The position numbers and the translations under genes were made by a program. Below are positions 42,483-51,974 of a stretch of 64,000 nucleotides of DNA, piece by piece (the first letter of the stretch is position 1; every line of letters starts with the position of its first letter). The notes beneath the pieces were generated by a model that saw nothing but the letters and a program-made list of their open reading frames with translations, did not search any database and was not told the origin of the DNA. This DNA comes from Parahoeflea halophila (GTDB lineage Bacteria > Pseudomonadota > Alphaproteobacteria > Rhizobiales > Rhizobiaceae), in assembly GCF_900220985.1 (NCBI RefSeq), contig NZ_OCPC01000001.1, positions 1,493,635-1,557,634 on the forward strand, given 5' to 3'.

Positions 42483-44141
42483 TCACGCGTCGACGCCATA
42501 GACGTCTCTTGCCCGTTCGGGCGTTATCAGGCCGTTGCGGATGTCGGCCTTCACCTTGTCCGGATCGCGCCGTTTCGGATCGCCAGAGCCGCCGCCATTG
42601 CCGGTGACGACGCGGATCACGTCATCCTTCTTGGTCTGCAATCCGGAAACGAAAGCGTAGCGCTGCGGCTCGCCGTCACTCGGCCGGTACTCGACATAGT
42701 TGGACGAGCCCTCCTGTCCGCCATCGACCGCCCAGGCCGGGAATTTCGACCGTGTGTAGCCGGCGGTGAGGAACCCGTTGTCGGCGCGGACCCGGTAATC
42801 CATGACGATGCCGCGGCCGCCGGTGAACTCGCCCTCGCCGCCCGGCTCCATGTTCAGCTCCATCCGGTCGACGTAAAGCCCGTTGCGGGCCTCGTTGATT
42901 TCCGCCGGGCAATTGTAGGTCTCGCCGTGGAAGCCGCAGAAGATGGCGCTGTTGCCGTCATGGCCCTGGCTTGCACCCCAGCCGCCGATCTGCGGTTCGA
43001 TGATGGTGTATTGGCGGCCGGTGTCGGGATGGATGCCGCCGATGAAGGTGCCGCAGACCGAGGCGAAATGCCCCGCCGCGAGCTTGCCGTCCATGTGCGG
43101 TGCGAGGCAGCGCCACATCAGGTCGTAGACCCTCAGTTCGATCTCGTAATAAAAGCCGATCGGTGCAGGCTCCCTGGCGTGGAAAACCGAACCTTCGCGG
43201 GTCAGCAGCGTGATCGGCCTGAAGGACCCGCCATTGGCCGGCGAATAGGGGTCGGTGAGCGACTTGAAGATCATCTGTGCGGCCACCATCACGCCGTCGC
43301 GGCTGGTGTTGACCGGGTTCGGCATCTGGTCGGGATTGTCGCGCAGGTCAACCTTGAACTCGTCGTCCGTAATGGTGATCTTGACGTTGAAGATACGCCC
43401 GTCATCCTGTTCTTCCGACAGCTCGAACGTCCCTTTGGGCAGATGCGCCAGTTCGGCGCGCGAGACCTTTTCGCCATAGTCCTGGAAATGGGTCATCGCG
43501 GCCTGGAAGGTCTCGCTGCTGTATTTCTCGGCGATCTCGGTCAGGCGCTTGGTGCCGATGCGAACCGAGGCAATGGCGGCCCAGACGTCCCCTTCCAGAA
43601 CGTCGGGCATGCGCGAATTGACCTTGATGATGTCGAACACCGCCCGGATCGGCTCGCCCTTCGAGATGATCTTGATCGCCGGAAGCCTGAGGCCTTCCTG
43701 GAAGATCTCCGTTGCGTCGCCGGTCAGCGATCCCGGTGCCATGCCGCCGACATCGGAATTGTGGGCGATGTTGGCCGTCCAGGCGATGATCTTGCCTTCG
43801 AAGAAGACCGGCATGGCCACGACGATGTCATTGAGATGGGTGACGCCGCCATAATAGGGATCATTGGTGGCAAAGACGTCCCCCGGCTCGATGTCGCCGG
43901 ACTTGTCATATTTCGCGGCGATCACCTTGACGGCCTTGTCGAGCACGCCGATGAAGGCCGGGATGCCGGCGCCGGAACAGGCGATGTCGCCCTCAGCGTC
44001 AAGGATACCGGTGCCCATGTCGAGCACTTCGTAGATGATCGAGCTCATCGCGGTTTTCTTCATCGCCGCGAACATCTCGTCGGCTGCCGATTGCAGCGAG
44101 TTCTGGATGATCTCCAGGGTGATCGGGTCATTCGTCGTCAT
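42483..44141 (-). CDS. hyuB: Hydantoinase family protein, B subunit
   Basis: A 552-residue HyuB with MSSIIYEVLDMGTGILDAEGD, GDVFATNDPYYGGVTHLNDIVV, HNSDVGGMAPGSLTGDATEIFQEG and TGNGGGSGDPKRRDPD near the end; the C terminus carries an extra segment with DIRNGLITPERARDVYGVD, a common appendix of family members that helps assembly. It lies 14 bases after hyuA with AGAAGGGA upstream of the ATG and is the more likely obligate partner of that A subunit. Confidence 0.92.
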   Translation of the reverse strand: MTTNDPITLEIIQNSLQSAADEMFAAMKKTAMSSIIYEVLDMGTGILDAEGDIACSGAGIPAFIGVLDKAVKVIAAKYDKSGDIEPGDVFATNDPYYGGVTHLNDIVVAMPVFFEGKIIAWTANIAHNSDVGGMAPGSLTGDATEIFQEGLRLPAIKIISKGEPIRAVFDIIKVNSRMPDVLEGDVWAAIASVRIGTKRLTEIAEKYSSETFQAAMTHFQDYGEKVSRAELAHLPKGTFELSEEQDDGRIFNVKITITDDEFKVDLRDNPDQMPNPVNTSRDGVMVAAQMIFKSLTDPYSPANGGSFRPITLLTREGSVFHAREPAPIGFYYEIELRVYDLMWRCLAPHMDGKLAAGHFASVCGTFIGGIHPDTGRQYTIIEPQIGGWGASQGHDGNSAIFCGFHGETYNCPAEINEARNGLYVDRMELNMEPGGEGEFTGGRGIVMDYRVRADNGFLTAGYTRSKFPAWAVDGGQEGSSNYVEYRPSDGEPQRYAFVSGLQTKKDDVIRVVTGNGGGSGDPKRRDPDKVKADIRNGLITPERARDVYGVDA

Positions 44142-44155
44142 GGCGTTTTCCCTTC

Positions 44156-46231
44156 TCAGTTCGCAAGCGTGATGATGACATTGCCGTAGCCGTCGATCGC
44201 CACCCGGTTGGCCGGGTGGACGACGACCGTCGTGCCGGGATCCTCGATGACCGCGGGACCGGCAAATTCCATCCCCGGCTCGAGTTTTTCGCCGTCATAG
44301 ATCTCAGCCAGGTGGCGGCCTTCGGTCGCGTAATCCACCTCGCGCTCGCCCTTGCGCGCCGGGCCCGCATCCGGCGAACCGAGCGGCCTTTTCTCCATGG
44401 TCAGCTTGCCGACCTCGGCGGACGCAACCAGATGGATGCCGACCAGTTCGACCGGCGCATCGAGACGGTAGGTGTATTCGCGCTCATAGGTGTCGTGGAA
44501 CGACGACGCGATCTCGGCAATGCGTTCGGCGCTGACTTCACCGTCGCCCAGAAGCACTTCCGTGGTGTGTTCCTGGTTCTGGTAGCGGAACTTGCCGAAA
44601 CGCAGGAACTTGACCTTCGACGCCTCTACGCCCTCGGCCTCGAACTGGCGCTTCGCCAGCTCTTCGGTCTCTGTGAACAGAGCCTCGATGGAGGCGGCGC
44701 TGTCGGGCTTGAGGTCGGCCAGGCTGGTGACGAAATAGTCACGGCGCAAATCCGACATCATCATGCCCCAGGCAGAAAATACGGCGGCACCGGTGGGAAT
44801 GACGACCTTCTTCACGCCCAGTTCCTGCGCCAGCGCCACGGCGTGCATGGCGCCGCCGCCGCCAAAGGCAACCAGGGTAAAGTCGCGCGGGTCGAAACCG
44901 CGGTTGAGCGAGACCAGCTTGAGCGCATTGACCATGTTGTTGTTGGCGATCCGCACGATACCGCGCGCAGCCTCATCGGTGTCGACGCCAAGCTTCTCGC
45001 CGACGGCGCGGATTGCCGAATGCGCGGCCTCCATGTCGGCCTCGACCGAACCGCCACAGAAGTAATCCTTGTTGATGCGGCCCAGCCACAGATTGGCATC
45101 CGTGGTGGTGGCCTCGCTGCCCCCGCGCCCATAGGCGGCCGGACCGGGCGCAGCGCCCGCCGATTGCGGGCCGACATGCAGCTTGGCATAGTCATCGACC
45201 CAGGCGATGGACCCGCCACCATTGCCGATTTCAACCAGATCGACCACCGGCACCATGATCGGGTAGCCCGCCGACGTGCGGTCGCGCTCGATCCAGTAGT
45301 CGGTCATGATCTTGACCTGCCCCTTCTCGATCAGCGAGCATTTCGCCGTCGTGCCGCCGATGTCGAGCGCCAGCACATTGTCTTCACCGATCAGCTTGCC
45401 GAGTTCGGCCGCGCCCCAGAAGCCCGAGGCCGGGCCGGATTCGACCATGGTGATCGGAACCCGGGCCACAGCTTCCAGCGAGTCCACGCCACAGTTCGAC
45501 TGCATGATGTAGGGGCTGCCCTTGAAGCCGCGCGATGCGAGACCGGAATCGAGCCGCTTGAGATAACGCTCGGCAACCGGCTGGACATAGGCCGACAGCA
45601 CGGCGGTGTTGGTGCGCTCATACTCGCGCCATTCGCGGGTGATCTGGTGCGACGAAACCGTGGCCACCTCCGGCCACAGCCGTTCAACCTCGGCCTGGAC
45701 AGACTTTTCATGCGCCGGATTGGCGTAGGAATGCAGAAAGCATATCGCCACGGCTTCGACGCCGTCGGCCTTGAAATCGGCAATGATCTGCGGAAGCGCG
45801 CTCATATCGAGCGCTTCGCGCTCGTCACCCTTGTAGGTCATGCGACCGGGCAGTTCGCGGCGCAGGTAGCGCGGCACGAAGGGCTGCGGCTTACGGTAAT
45901 GCAGGTTGAAGAAATCCGGCCGGTTGCCGCGCGCGATCTCCAGCGTGTCGCGAAACCCTTCGGTGGTGATCAGCCCGACTTTCACGCCCTTGCGCTCGGT
46001 CAGAGCGTTGATGACGACCGTGGTGCCGTGGGCAAGGAAATCCACCGTTGCGGGATCGACGCCACCCTTTTCCAGCACGTCGAGCACGCCCTTTTCAAAA
46101 TTCGGCGGCGTGGTGTCGGACTTGGCGGTGCGAATGGTAGACTTGCCGGTTGCCTGATCGGTTTCAAAACAGACCAGGTCGGTGAAGGTGCCGCCAACAT
46201 CGGTGGCGACGCGGATGGTCTTGTTTGCCAT
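44156..46231 (-). CDS. hyuA: Hydantoinase/oxoprolinase family protein, A subunit
   Basis: A 691-residue HyuA. Nucleotide-fold loops: ATDVGGTFTDLVCF (8-21), ALDIGGTTAKCSLIE and VAFGGGGAMHAVALAQELG. The latter reads GGGGAMHA where the other HyuA of this window has GGAGPVHA, so the two belong to different subgroups. It would activate the ring amide with ATP for attack in the B subunit. Its ATG overlaps the GAF gene stop (TAATG). Confidence 0.92.
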   Translation of the reverse strand: MANKTIRVATDVGGTFTDLVCFETDQATGKSTIRTAKSDTTPPNFEKGVLDVLEKGGVDPATVDFLAHGTTVVINALTERKGVKVGLITTEGFRDTLEIARGNRPDFFNLHYRKPQPFVPRYLRRELPGRMTYKGDEREALDMSALPQIIADFKADGVEAVAICFLHSYANPAHEKSVQAEVERLWPEVATVSSHQITREWREYERTNTAVLSAYVQPVAERYLKRLDSGLASRGFKGSPYIMQSNCGVDSLEAVARVPITMVESGPASGFWGAAELGKLIGEDNVLALDIGGTTAKCSLIEKGQVKIMTDYWIERDRTSAGYPIMVPVVDLVEIGNGGGSIAWVDDYAKLHVGPQSAGAAPGPAAYGRGGSEATTTDANLWLGRINKDYFCGGSVEADMEAAHSAIRAVGEKLGVDTDEAARGIVRIANNNMVNALKLVSLNRGFDPRDFTLVAFGGGGAMHAVALAQELGVKKVVIPTGAAVFSAWGMMMSDLRRDYFVTSLADLKPDSAASIEALFTETEELAKRQFEAEGVEASKVKFLRFGKFRYQNQEHTTEVLLGDGEVSAERIAEIASSFHDTYEREYTYRLDAPVELVGIHLVASAEVGKLTMEKRPLGSPDAGPARKGEREVDYATEGRHLAEIYDGEKLEPGMEFAGPAVIEDPGTTVVVHPANRVAIDGYGNVIITLAN

Positions 46232-46731
46232 TAGAGGACACTCCCGGATGAAATGGATTTGTTGAGCAGGAAAGCCGCCGCGCCGGGCAGCTTCAGGGCG
46301 TCGGAAGCCGCCACACGCTCAGGCGTGTAATGCCCCGCCGCATCGAGGCAGTTGATGGTGCCGCAAACCTTGCCGTTGATGACAATCGGGACGTTGATCA
46401 CCGACTCGCAGCCGATCGACGCAATCAGTTCGTGATCGGGGAACACCTCCGCGATCGCGCCAATGTCGTTGGCGACGAAGGTCTTGTGACCATCAAGCAC
46501 GTGGTCCGACCACCAGGTCTCGTTGAGCGGCTTGGTGCCCAGTTCGGGATAGGCATCGGGCATGCTCGAAAAGATCCGTTGGGCGCCGCGCGAACGGGCG
46601 TCGAACGTCATCAGGGTGAACAGCCTGGCGCCGACGGCTTGCCTGGCCAGAGCACACAGGGCCTCGAACGTGCTCCGCGGCTGGTTGTCGGCAGATGCCA
46701 TTGCAGTGGCAAGATCTTGGTGTTGGTTCAT
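46231..46731 (-). CDS. Stand-alone GAF-domain protein
   Basis: A 166-residue protein that is almost all one GAF domain: FEALCALARQAVGARLFTLMT, HKTFVANDIGAIAEVFPDHELI and CESVINVPIVINGKVCGTINCLD. There is no output domain. GAF folds bind small molecules; the free-methionine-sulfoxide reductase is also a lone GAF, but its cysteine spacing is not evident here. It sits between the ABC ATPase and hyuA with overlaps at both ends, so it is tied to this pathway, perhaps as a substrate-binding accessory or an uncharacterised enzyme. Confidence 0.85.
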   Translation of the reverse strand: MNQHQDLATAMASADNQPRSTFEALCALARQAVGARLFTLMTFDARSRGAQRIFSSMPDAYPELGTKPLNETWWSDHVLDGHKTFVANDIGAIAEVFPDHELIASIGCESVINVPIVINGKVCGTINCLDAAGHYTPERVAASDALKLPGAAAFLLNKSISSGSVL

Positions 46732-47546
46732 TTGGTCGTTTCCTCCAGGCCCGCTGCCAGCGAACTGCGCAGCGCGTCTTCTTCACGTGTGACCACCGGC
46801 ACTGCACTGATCAGGCGGCGGGTGTAGCTATGGGCGGGGTTGGCAAACAGGTCTTCGGTCTGTCCCAGTTCGACCATCCGCCCCTTCTCGAACACGGCAA
46901 TGCGGCTGGCGATGTTGCGCACCACCGAAAGGTCGTGGGTGATGAAAACAAACGTCAGGTTGCGGGTTTCGCGCAGCTGGTTGAGCAGCTTGAGCACCCG
47001 CGCCTGAACCAGAACGTCGAGCGCCGAGGTCGGCTCATCCAGCACGACAATCTCGGACTGGCAGGCCAGGGCCCGGGCGATCGCGACGCGCTGGCACTGT
47101 CCGCCGGACAAGGCAGCCGGAGAGCGTCTGGCAAAATCTGCCGGCAGCCCGACTTCCTCGAGCAGTCCGCCGACCAGATCCGCCCGTTCCTTGCGTGCAC
47201 CGATGCCGTGCACATCGAGCGCCAGGCGCAGCGATGCGCCGATCGAGCGTCTGGGATTGAGGGAGGACAACGGGTTTTGCTGCACCAGCTGGATGGCGCG
47301 ACGATGCTCAAGCTTGCGGCTCGCCGGTAGCGTCGTGCCGTTGAGCCGGATCTCTCCGCCGGACGGCGGGTAGATGCCGAGGATCATGTTGGCGACCGTG
47401 CTCTTGCCCGATCCGGATTCGCCGACAATTGCCAGGCATTCGCCCTTGTTGACGGCAAACGAGATCGACTGGGCTGCGCGCACCGCGTCAGCCCCGGTTC
47501 CGAAGATCTTTGACACCGCGGCAAGTTCGAGGATCGGAGCGGTCAT
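46728..47546 (-). CDS. dppF: Dipeptide/oligopeptide ABC transporter ATPase (DppF type)
   Basis: A 272-residue ATPase. Walker A GESGSGKST (42-50), signature LSGGQCQR and Walker B VVLDEPTSALD are intact; the Opp/Dpp-specific C-terminal piece (AHSYTRRLISAVP) is present. Forms a heterodimer with the adjacent DppD-type ATPase, with ATGA overlaps on both sides. The dppF symbol is by family. Confidence 0.92.
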   Translation of the reverse strand: MTAPILELAAVSKIFGTGADAVRAAQSISFAVNKGECLAIVGESGSGKSTVANMILGIYPPSGGEIRLNGTTLPASRKLEHRRAIQLVQQNPLSSLNPRRSIGASLRLALDVHGIGARKERADLVGGLLEEVGLPADFARRSPAALSGGQCQRVAIARALACQSEIVVLDEPTSALDVLVQARVLKLLNQLRETRNLTFVFITHDLSVVRNIASRIAVFEKGRMVELGQTEDLFANPAHSYTRRLISAVPVVTREEDALRSSLAAGLEETTK

Positions 47547-48421
47547 TGCCTGCCCTCCCTCTCATGGGTTTCGAGCGGGGCGCCAAAATCCGGGGAATTC
47601 TCGTCGATGTCGGGAATGCCGCCGCCCGTCAGCCGCGGCACGGCTGCCATCAATGCGCGGGTGTAGGGGTGGCGCGGACCATCGAACACCGCTTCCGTCG
47701 GCCCCTGCTCGACGATCCTGCCCTTGTAGATGACGTAGATCTGGTCGGCGAACTCTCGCACGACGCCCAGATTGTGCGAGATGAACAGCACGGCGGTGTG
47801 GTGGTCCTCCACCAGCTTGCGCATCAGATGCAGGGTTTGCGCCTGCACCGTCACGTCAAGCGCGGTGCCCGGCTCGTCGGCAATCAGCAGTGCCGGCTCG
47901 TTGGCGAGCGCCATGGCAATCATGACGCGCTGGTTGAGCCCTCCCGACAGCTGGAATGGAAAGGCGTTGAGCACACGTACGGCGTCACGGACCGAGACCT
48001 CGGCCAGAATCGACGCAGCCCGGCCCAGCGCCGCGTCGCGGGTGATACGCGGATCTGCCCGGCGCAGAACATCGTGGAACTGGTCGCCGATCCTGAAGAC
48101 CGGATTGAGCGAGGATGTCGGATCCTGGAAGATCATCGACATGGCCTTGCCGCGCAGAGCGTGCCGTTCGCGCCTGTTCAAGCTGTCGAGATCCTGCCCT
48201 TCGAACCTGACACGTCCTTCGATGCGGGCCGCGCGCAGCTCCTGCAGCAATCCGAGAACAATGCGGGCGGTGACGGATTTGCCGGAACCGGATTCGCCGA
48301 CCAGAGCGACGCGTTCGCCCGGATTGACAGACAGCGAGATGCCGTGGAGCACTTCGGTGTAGCCGGTATAGCCCTTGAAGCCGAGCTTCAGGTTTTCGAT
48401 GTCCAGTGTCGGCGCACTCAT
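47543..48421 (-). CDS. dppD: Dipeptide/oligopeptide ABC transporter ATPase (DppD type)
   Basis: A 292-residue ATPase with Walker A GESGSGKS, Opp-type signature LSGGLNQRVMIAMAL, Walker B LLIADEPGTALDVTVQ and the C-terminal HPYTRALMAAVPRL segment. In most relatives the Walker B reads DEPTTALD; here Thr is Gly. Start 48421 (MSAPTLDI) overlaps the permease stop by ATGA; the longer frame would read into the permease. Confidence 0.92.
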   Translation of the reverse strand: MSAPTLDIENLKLGFKGYTGYTEVLHGISLSVNPGERVALVGESGSGKSVTARIVLGLLQELRAARIEGRVRFEGQDLDSLNRRERHALRGKAMSMIFQDPTSSLNPVFRIGDQFHDVLRRADPRITRDAALGRAASILAEVSVRDAVRVLNAFPFQLSGGLNQRVMIAMALANEPALLIADEPGTALDVTVQAQTLHLMRKLVEDHHTAVLFISHNLGVVREFADQIYVIYKGRIVEQGPTEAVFDGPRHPYTRALMAAVPRLTGGGIPDIDENSPDFGAPLETHEREGRQ

Positions 48422-49251
48422 TGCTCGGCTCCCAGAATGTCGCGCAGCGCGTCGCCGATCAGATTGAAGCCGAAGACCGCAACGAGGATGGCAAGGCCGG
48501 GGAAGATCGTCAGCCACCAGCTGTCGGGCAGGTATTTGGCGCCATCAGCCACCATTGAGCCCAGATCCGGCGTCGGCGGCTGGACACCGAGCCCCAAAAA
48601 CGACAGCGAGGAGGCGATCAGGATGACGAAGCCCATGTCGAGCGTCATCTTCGTGATGATGGCGGGCACGCAATTGGGCAGGATCTCGCGAAAGATGATG
48701 TGGGCCCTCGACGCGCCGATCACCTCGGCGGCCAGCACATAGCCCTCCTCCTTCTCGCCGCGGGTGATGTTGTAGACAAGCCGCGTGTACCAGGGCCACC
48801 ACATGGCGGTGACCGCCAGCATTCCGTTGGCCAGCGTCGGCTGCAGCACGCCCATGATCGACATCGCCAGCACCAGCGGCGGCACGGACAGGAACACGTC
48901 GGTAAGCCGCATCAGCGCATATTCCCAACGGCCGCCGAGATAGCCGGCGACAAGTCCGATGGTGACGCCGATCGGGACGGCGATCGCCAGCACCACCACG
49001 CCAAGGATCAGCGAGATCCGGTAGGCGTAGAGAATCCGGCTGAACATGTCGCGGCCGACGAGGTCGGTTCCGAAGATGTAGGGCCACTCGGGCGCCTTGT
49101 TGAAATTGACGAAATCCACCACCGCGCCCCTGTGTTCGGGGAACGGCGCGATGAAATCGGCAAACAGCGCCGACAGCACCACCAGCGAAACCAGGACAAC
49201 GCCCAGCAGCGACAGCGGGTTGGCCAGAAGGATGGCAAGGGTGCGTTTCAT
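48418..49251 (-). CDS. dppC: Dipeptide/oligopeptide ABC transporter permease (DppC type)
   Basis: A 277-residue permease with six membrane segments, the N-terminal family segment HRGAVVDFVNFNKAPEWPYIFGTDLVGRD.. and the EAA loop VLAAEVIGASRAHIIFREILP. It forms the channel with the DppB-type partner, overlapping it by ATGA. Confidence 0.92.
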   Translation of the reverse strand: MKRTLAILLANPLSLLGVVLVSLVVLSALFADFIAPFPEHRGAVVDFVNFNKAPEWPYIFGTDLVGRDMFSRILYAYRISLILGVVVLAIAVPIGVTIGLVAGYLGGRWEYALMRLTDVFLSVPPLVLAMSIMGVLQPTLANGMLAVTAMWWPWYTRLVYNITRGEKEEGYVLAAEVIGASRAHIIFREILPNCVPAIITKMTLDMGFVILIASSLSFLGLGVQPPTPDLGSMVADGAKYLPDSWWLTIFPGLAILVAVFGFNLIGDALRDILGAEQ

Positions 49252-50279
49252 GCCGGCCTCTGTGAGTAGCGGATACGGGGATTGAGAAAAGCGATCAGCA
49301 GGTCGACGATGATATTGACCAGCAGGAACGTGGCCGAGATGATCAACACGGTGCCGACAATGGCGTTGAGATCCTTGCGCAGGATCACCGCCACGCCGTA
49401 GCGCGACAGGCCCGGCCAGGCGAAGATCGCTTCGACCAGAAAGGCATTGCCCAGCATCGCCGCGAAATCGAGGCCGATGATGGTCAGCGATGGAATCAGT
49501 GACGGGCGGAAGGCGTAGTGATTGGCAATGCGGCGGGCCGGAAAGCCGTAGGACTGCGCCATCTCGATATAGGGCTTCTCATAGGTTTCCACCATGTTGG
49601 CGCGGGTCAGCCGCGCCGCCTGGCCGATGCCCGAAAGGGCCAGTGCGAACGCCGGCAACACGATGTGCCAGGCGGCATTGCCAAAGGCGCGGATGTCGCC
49701 CTTAAGCAACGTGTCGATCAGCAGAAAACCGGTCACCGGCGATATGGCGTAGCTATCGGAAATACGGCCGGCGATCGGAAACAGCGGCAGGTAGAACGCA
49801 AACAGCAACATCAGGATCACCGCCCAGACAAAGCTTGGCGCGGACACCCCGAGCAACGAGATCAGCCGAATGATGTTGTCCGCCGCGCGCCCGCGCCAGC
49901 GCGCGGACCAGATGCCGAGTGGCAGGCCGATGCACACCATCATCAGCCCCGCGACCAGCACGAGCTCGAGCGTCGCCGGCAGATAAAGCGCGATGTCCGC
50001 GGTCACCGGCCGGTTGGTGTAGAGCGATATGCCGAGATCGCCCCGGGCGACATCGGCAATGAAGTAGCCGTATTGAACGGCAATATTGTCATCGAGATGC
50101 AGCTCGGCCCGCAAATCGGCGATCTGTTCGGCGGTTGCGTTTGGTCCCAGCGCAATGCGCGCGGGGTCGCCGGGGATGATCCGGGCTATGGCGAATATCA
50201 GCATGGACACGCCAATGAGAACAATCAGCGACGTTGCCAGCCGCTTCGCAAGAAGGCGGGCCAAGGGTATCATGGTCAT
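49248..50279 (-). CDS. dppB: Dipeptide/oligopeptide ABC transporter permease (DppB type)
   Basis: About 343 residues: LAKRLATSLIVLIGVSMLIF starts the first helix, IIPGDPARIALG is the DppB signature, and YIEMAQSYGFPARRIANHYAF is the EAA loop. GGAG precedes the ATGs at 50279 and 50273; either could be used. It is separated from the binding-protein gene by a 64-base gap that contains a hairpin. Confidence 0.9.
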   Translation of the reverse strand: MTMIPLARLLAKRLATSLIVLIGVSMLIFAIARIIPGDPARIALGPNATAEQIADLRAELHLDDNIAVQYGYFIADVARGDLGISLYTNRPVTADIALYLPATLELVLVAGLMMVCIGLPLGIWSARWRGRAADNIIRLISLLGVSAPSFVWAVILMLLFAFYLPLFPIAGRISDSYAISPVTGFLLIDTLLKGDIRAFGNAAWHIVLPAFALALSGIGQAARLTRANMVETYEKPYIEMAQSYGFPARRIANHYAFRPSLIPSLTIIGLDFAAMLGNAFLVEAIFAWPGLSRYGVAVILRKDLNAIVGTVLIISATFLLVNIIVDLLIAFLNPRIRYSQRPA

Positions 50280-50290
50280 GTGCTCCATCA

Positions 50291-50328
50291 GGCCGGGAAA
50301 ACTTGCCGCGAGGCGAGCGATCCCGGCC
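50291..50328 (-). terminator. Intercistronic hairpin after the peptide-type binding protein gene
   Basis: GGCCGGGA (50291-50298) and TCCCGGCC (50321-50328) are perfect complements; the loop holds a small inner GCC/GGC stem. No T-run follows. It parallels the hairpins that follow the other four binding-protein genes in this window. Confidence 0.5.
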
Positions 50329-50343
50329 GTCCTGGGAGTGTCT

Positions 50344-51939
50344 CTAGTCAGCGACTTCCATCAGACGGAAGGTGAAACCCATTCCGTCGAGACCGAAGGC
50401 TTTGGATGGATCGGACAAGGCCGGAACCTTGACGCGATTGCTGGCAGCGAAGACCGACTGGCGGTCGTAGCCATAGATCGTGGGGGCGATTTCCATCAGC
50501 CGGGCATTGAGCGCGGCATAGGCTTCCTCCCGCCCTTCCGGCGTCGCGGCCGTGCGGCCCGCATCGAGCTGCTTGTCGACCTCGGCATCGTTGAGATATT
50601 CGGGCGACTGCCATGTGCCCGCAGAAGAGGAATGATACATGCCGTAAAGCAGCGTATCGGGATCGCCGGTCACCGCGTTGACGAAGAGCTGCGACATGTG
50701 CGGCGTGTTTTCCGGCTTGGAAACCTGTTCGGCGAACAATGCCCAGGGCATCTTCCTGATTTCCGACTTGACGCCAAGTTCGGCATAATTGGCCTGCATC
50801 AGAAGCGCAAAGCGCTCTTCCAGCGGCACTTCGGCAATCCACGAGATTTCGAGCGTGAAATCCTCGGGCTTGTACTTGCACTCCGCCAGATGCTGTTTTG
50901 CGGCCTCGAGATCGCGGGTCAGCATCTGGTCGGCGGGATTTGCGCCGAACATGCCCACGGGGATCGCACCGGTGGCGGCAGCACCCTGCGAGACGGTGTC
51001 GGTAACCGCGATCATCTTGATCGCAGCGCCGTAATCGAACGCCTTGGCAAAAGCCTTGCGGCAATTGACGTCATCAAGCGGCGGCTTGGTGGTGTTCATC
51101 TTGACGTAGAACCCGCCGGTGCCGCTTTCGGTCAGAACCTGCGCCCCGTTCGAGGCCAGCGCCCTGATGACTTCGGGCGGCAGCCACTGCGAGGCGATGT
51201 CGTGTTCGCCCTGCGCGATCAGCGTACGCACGGTCGCGGCTTCAAGTCCGTAGCGAAGGCGGGCAGTGTCGGGAGCAGGATCGGGAACGCCGAGGAAGTA
51301 ATCCGGGTTCTTCTCCATCACCGTTTCTTCCTGCGGATTGTGCGAAACGATCCTGTAGGCCCCGGTTCCGGCGCTGTTGGCCGTCAGATAGGCAGCACCC
51401 CAGTCCTTCATCTCGCCTTCGCCCTCGCCGAGATTTTCCATCACGGTCTTCTTGTCGACGATCGGCAGGCGCACCAGTGAAGCGACAAACGGCGCGTAGG
51501 GTTGGCTCAGTGTGAATTTCACGGTCGAGTCATCAACGGCTTCCGCGCCCTCCACATTGGCAAACAGGTAGGACAGCCCCTTGCCCATCGCCTTCATGCG
51601 ATCGAGCGAGAAGACGACGTCTTCCGCGGTCATCGGGTTGCCTGAGACGAATTTCACATCATCGCGCAGCTTGAAAGTGTAGGTCGTGCCGTCGCCTTCC
51701 CAGCTTGCCGCGAGATGCGGGACGTGGCCGGGAGCTCCCTGCGCCGGCAGCACCAGCGTGTCATAGACGTTGAACATCAGGATCGAGTCGGCATAGTCCG
51801 ACGCGATCGCCGGATCGAGCTCGCCCACCGCGACTTCGTCGAGGCGCAGAACGCCGCCCGCCTGCGCGCTCAGCGGCGCGGTTGCCAGCATGGTCGACGC
51901 CATGGCTGCAATCGAAAGCAATTTGAGTGGTGTGGTCAT
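50344..51939 (-). CDS. dppA: ABC transporter solute-binding protein, family 5 (DppA/OppA type)
   Basis: A 531-residue cluster C binding protein with a signal peptide (MTTPLKLLSIAAMASTMLATAPLSAQA). Family patterns: LDPAIASDYADSILMFNVYDTLV, PHLAASWEGDGTTYTFKLRDDVKF and TAEDVVFSLDRM. Substrates of this family range from di- and oligopeptides to nickel, opines and cyclic amides. Start 51939 has GAGAGGG at the right distance; the longer frame overlaps the regulator gene. Second gene of the leftward hydantoinase operon. Confidence 0.92.
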   Translation of the reverse strand: MTTPLKLLSIAAMASTMLATAPLSAQAGGVLRLDEVAVGELDPAIASDYADSILMFNVYDTLVLPAQGAPGHVPHLAASWEGDGTTYTFKLRDDVKFVSGNPMTAEDVVFSLDRMKAMGKGLSYLFANVEGAEAVDDSTVKFTLSQPYAPFVASLVRLPIVDKKTVMENLGEGEGEMKDWGAAYLTANSAGTGAYRIVSHNPQEETVMEKNPDYFLGVPDPAPDTARLRYGLEAATVRTLIAQGEHDIASQWLPPEVIRALASNGAQVLTESGTGGFYVKMNTTKPPLDDVNCRKAFAKAFDYGAAIKMIAVTDTVSQGAAATGAIPVGMFGANPADQMLTRDLEAAKQHLAECKYKPEDFTLEISWIAEVPLEERFALLMQANYAELGVKSEIRKMPWALFAEQVSKPENTPHMSQLFVNAVTGDPDTLLYGMYHSSSAGTWQSPEYLNDAEVDKQLDAGRTAATPEGREEAYAALNARLMEIAPTIYGYDRQSVFAASNRVKVPALSDPSKAFGLDGMGFTFRLMEVAD

Positions 51940-51974
51940 GGTTTGAACCCTCTCTGTGTGCATACCTTCATGGA

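Noticed and set aside
41883..46234. Very long open frames opposite the hydantoinase genes (about 768 codons at 41883-44189 and 672 codons at 44216-46234 on the + strand).
   Set aside because: They mirror codon bias of the real genes on the other strand, lack ribosome sites and domains, and the opposite frames have complete family motifs.
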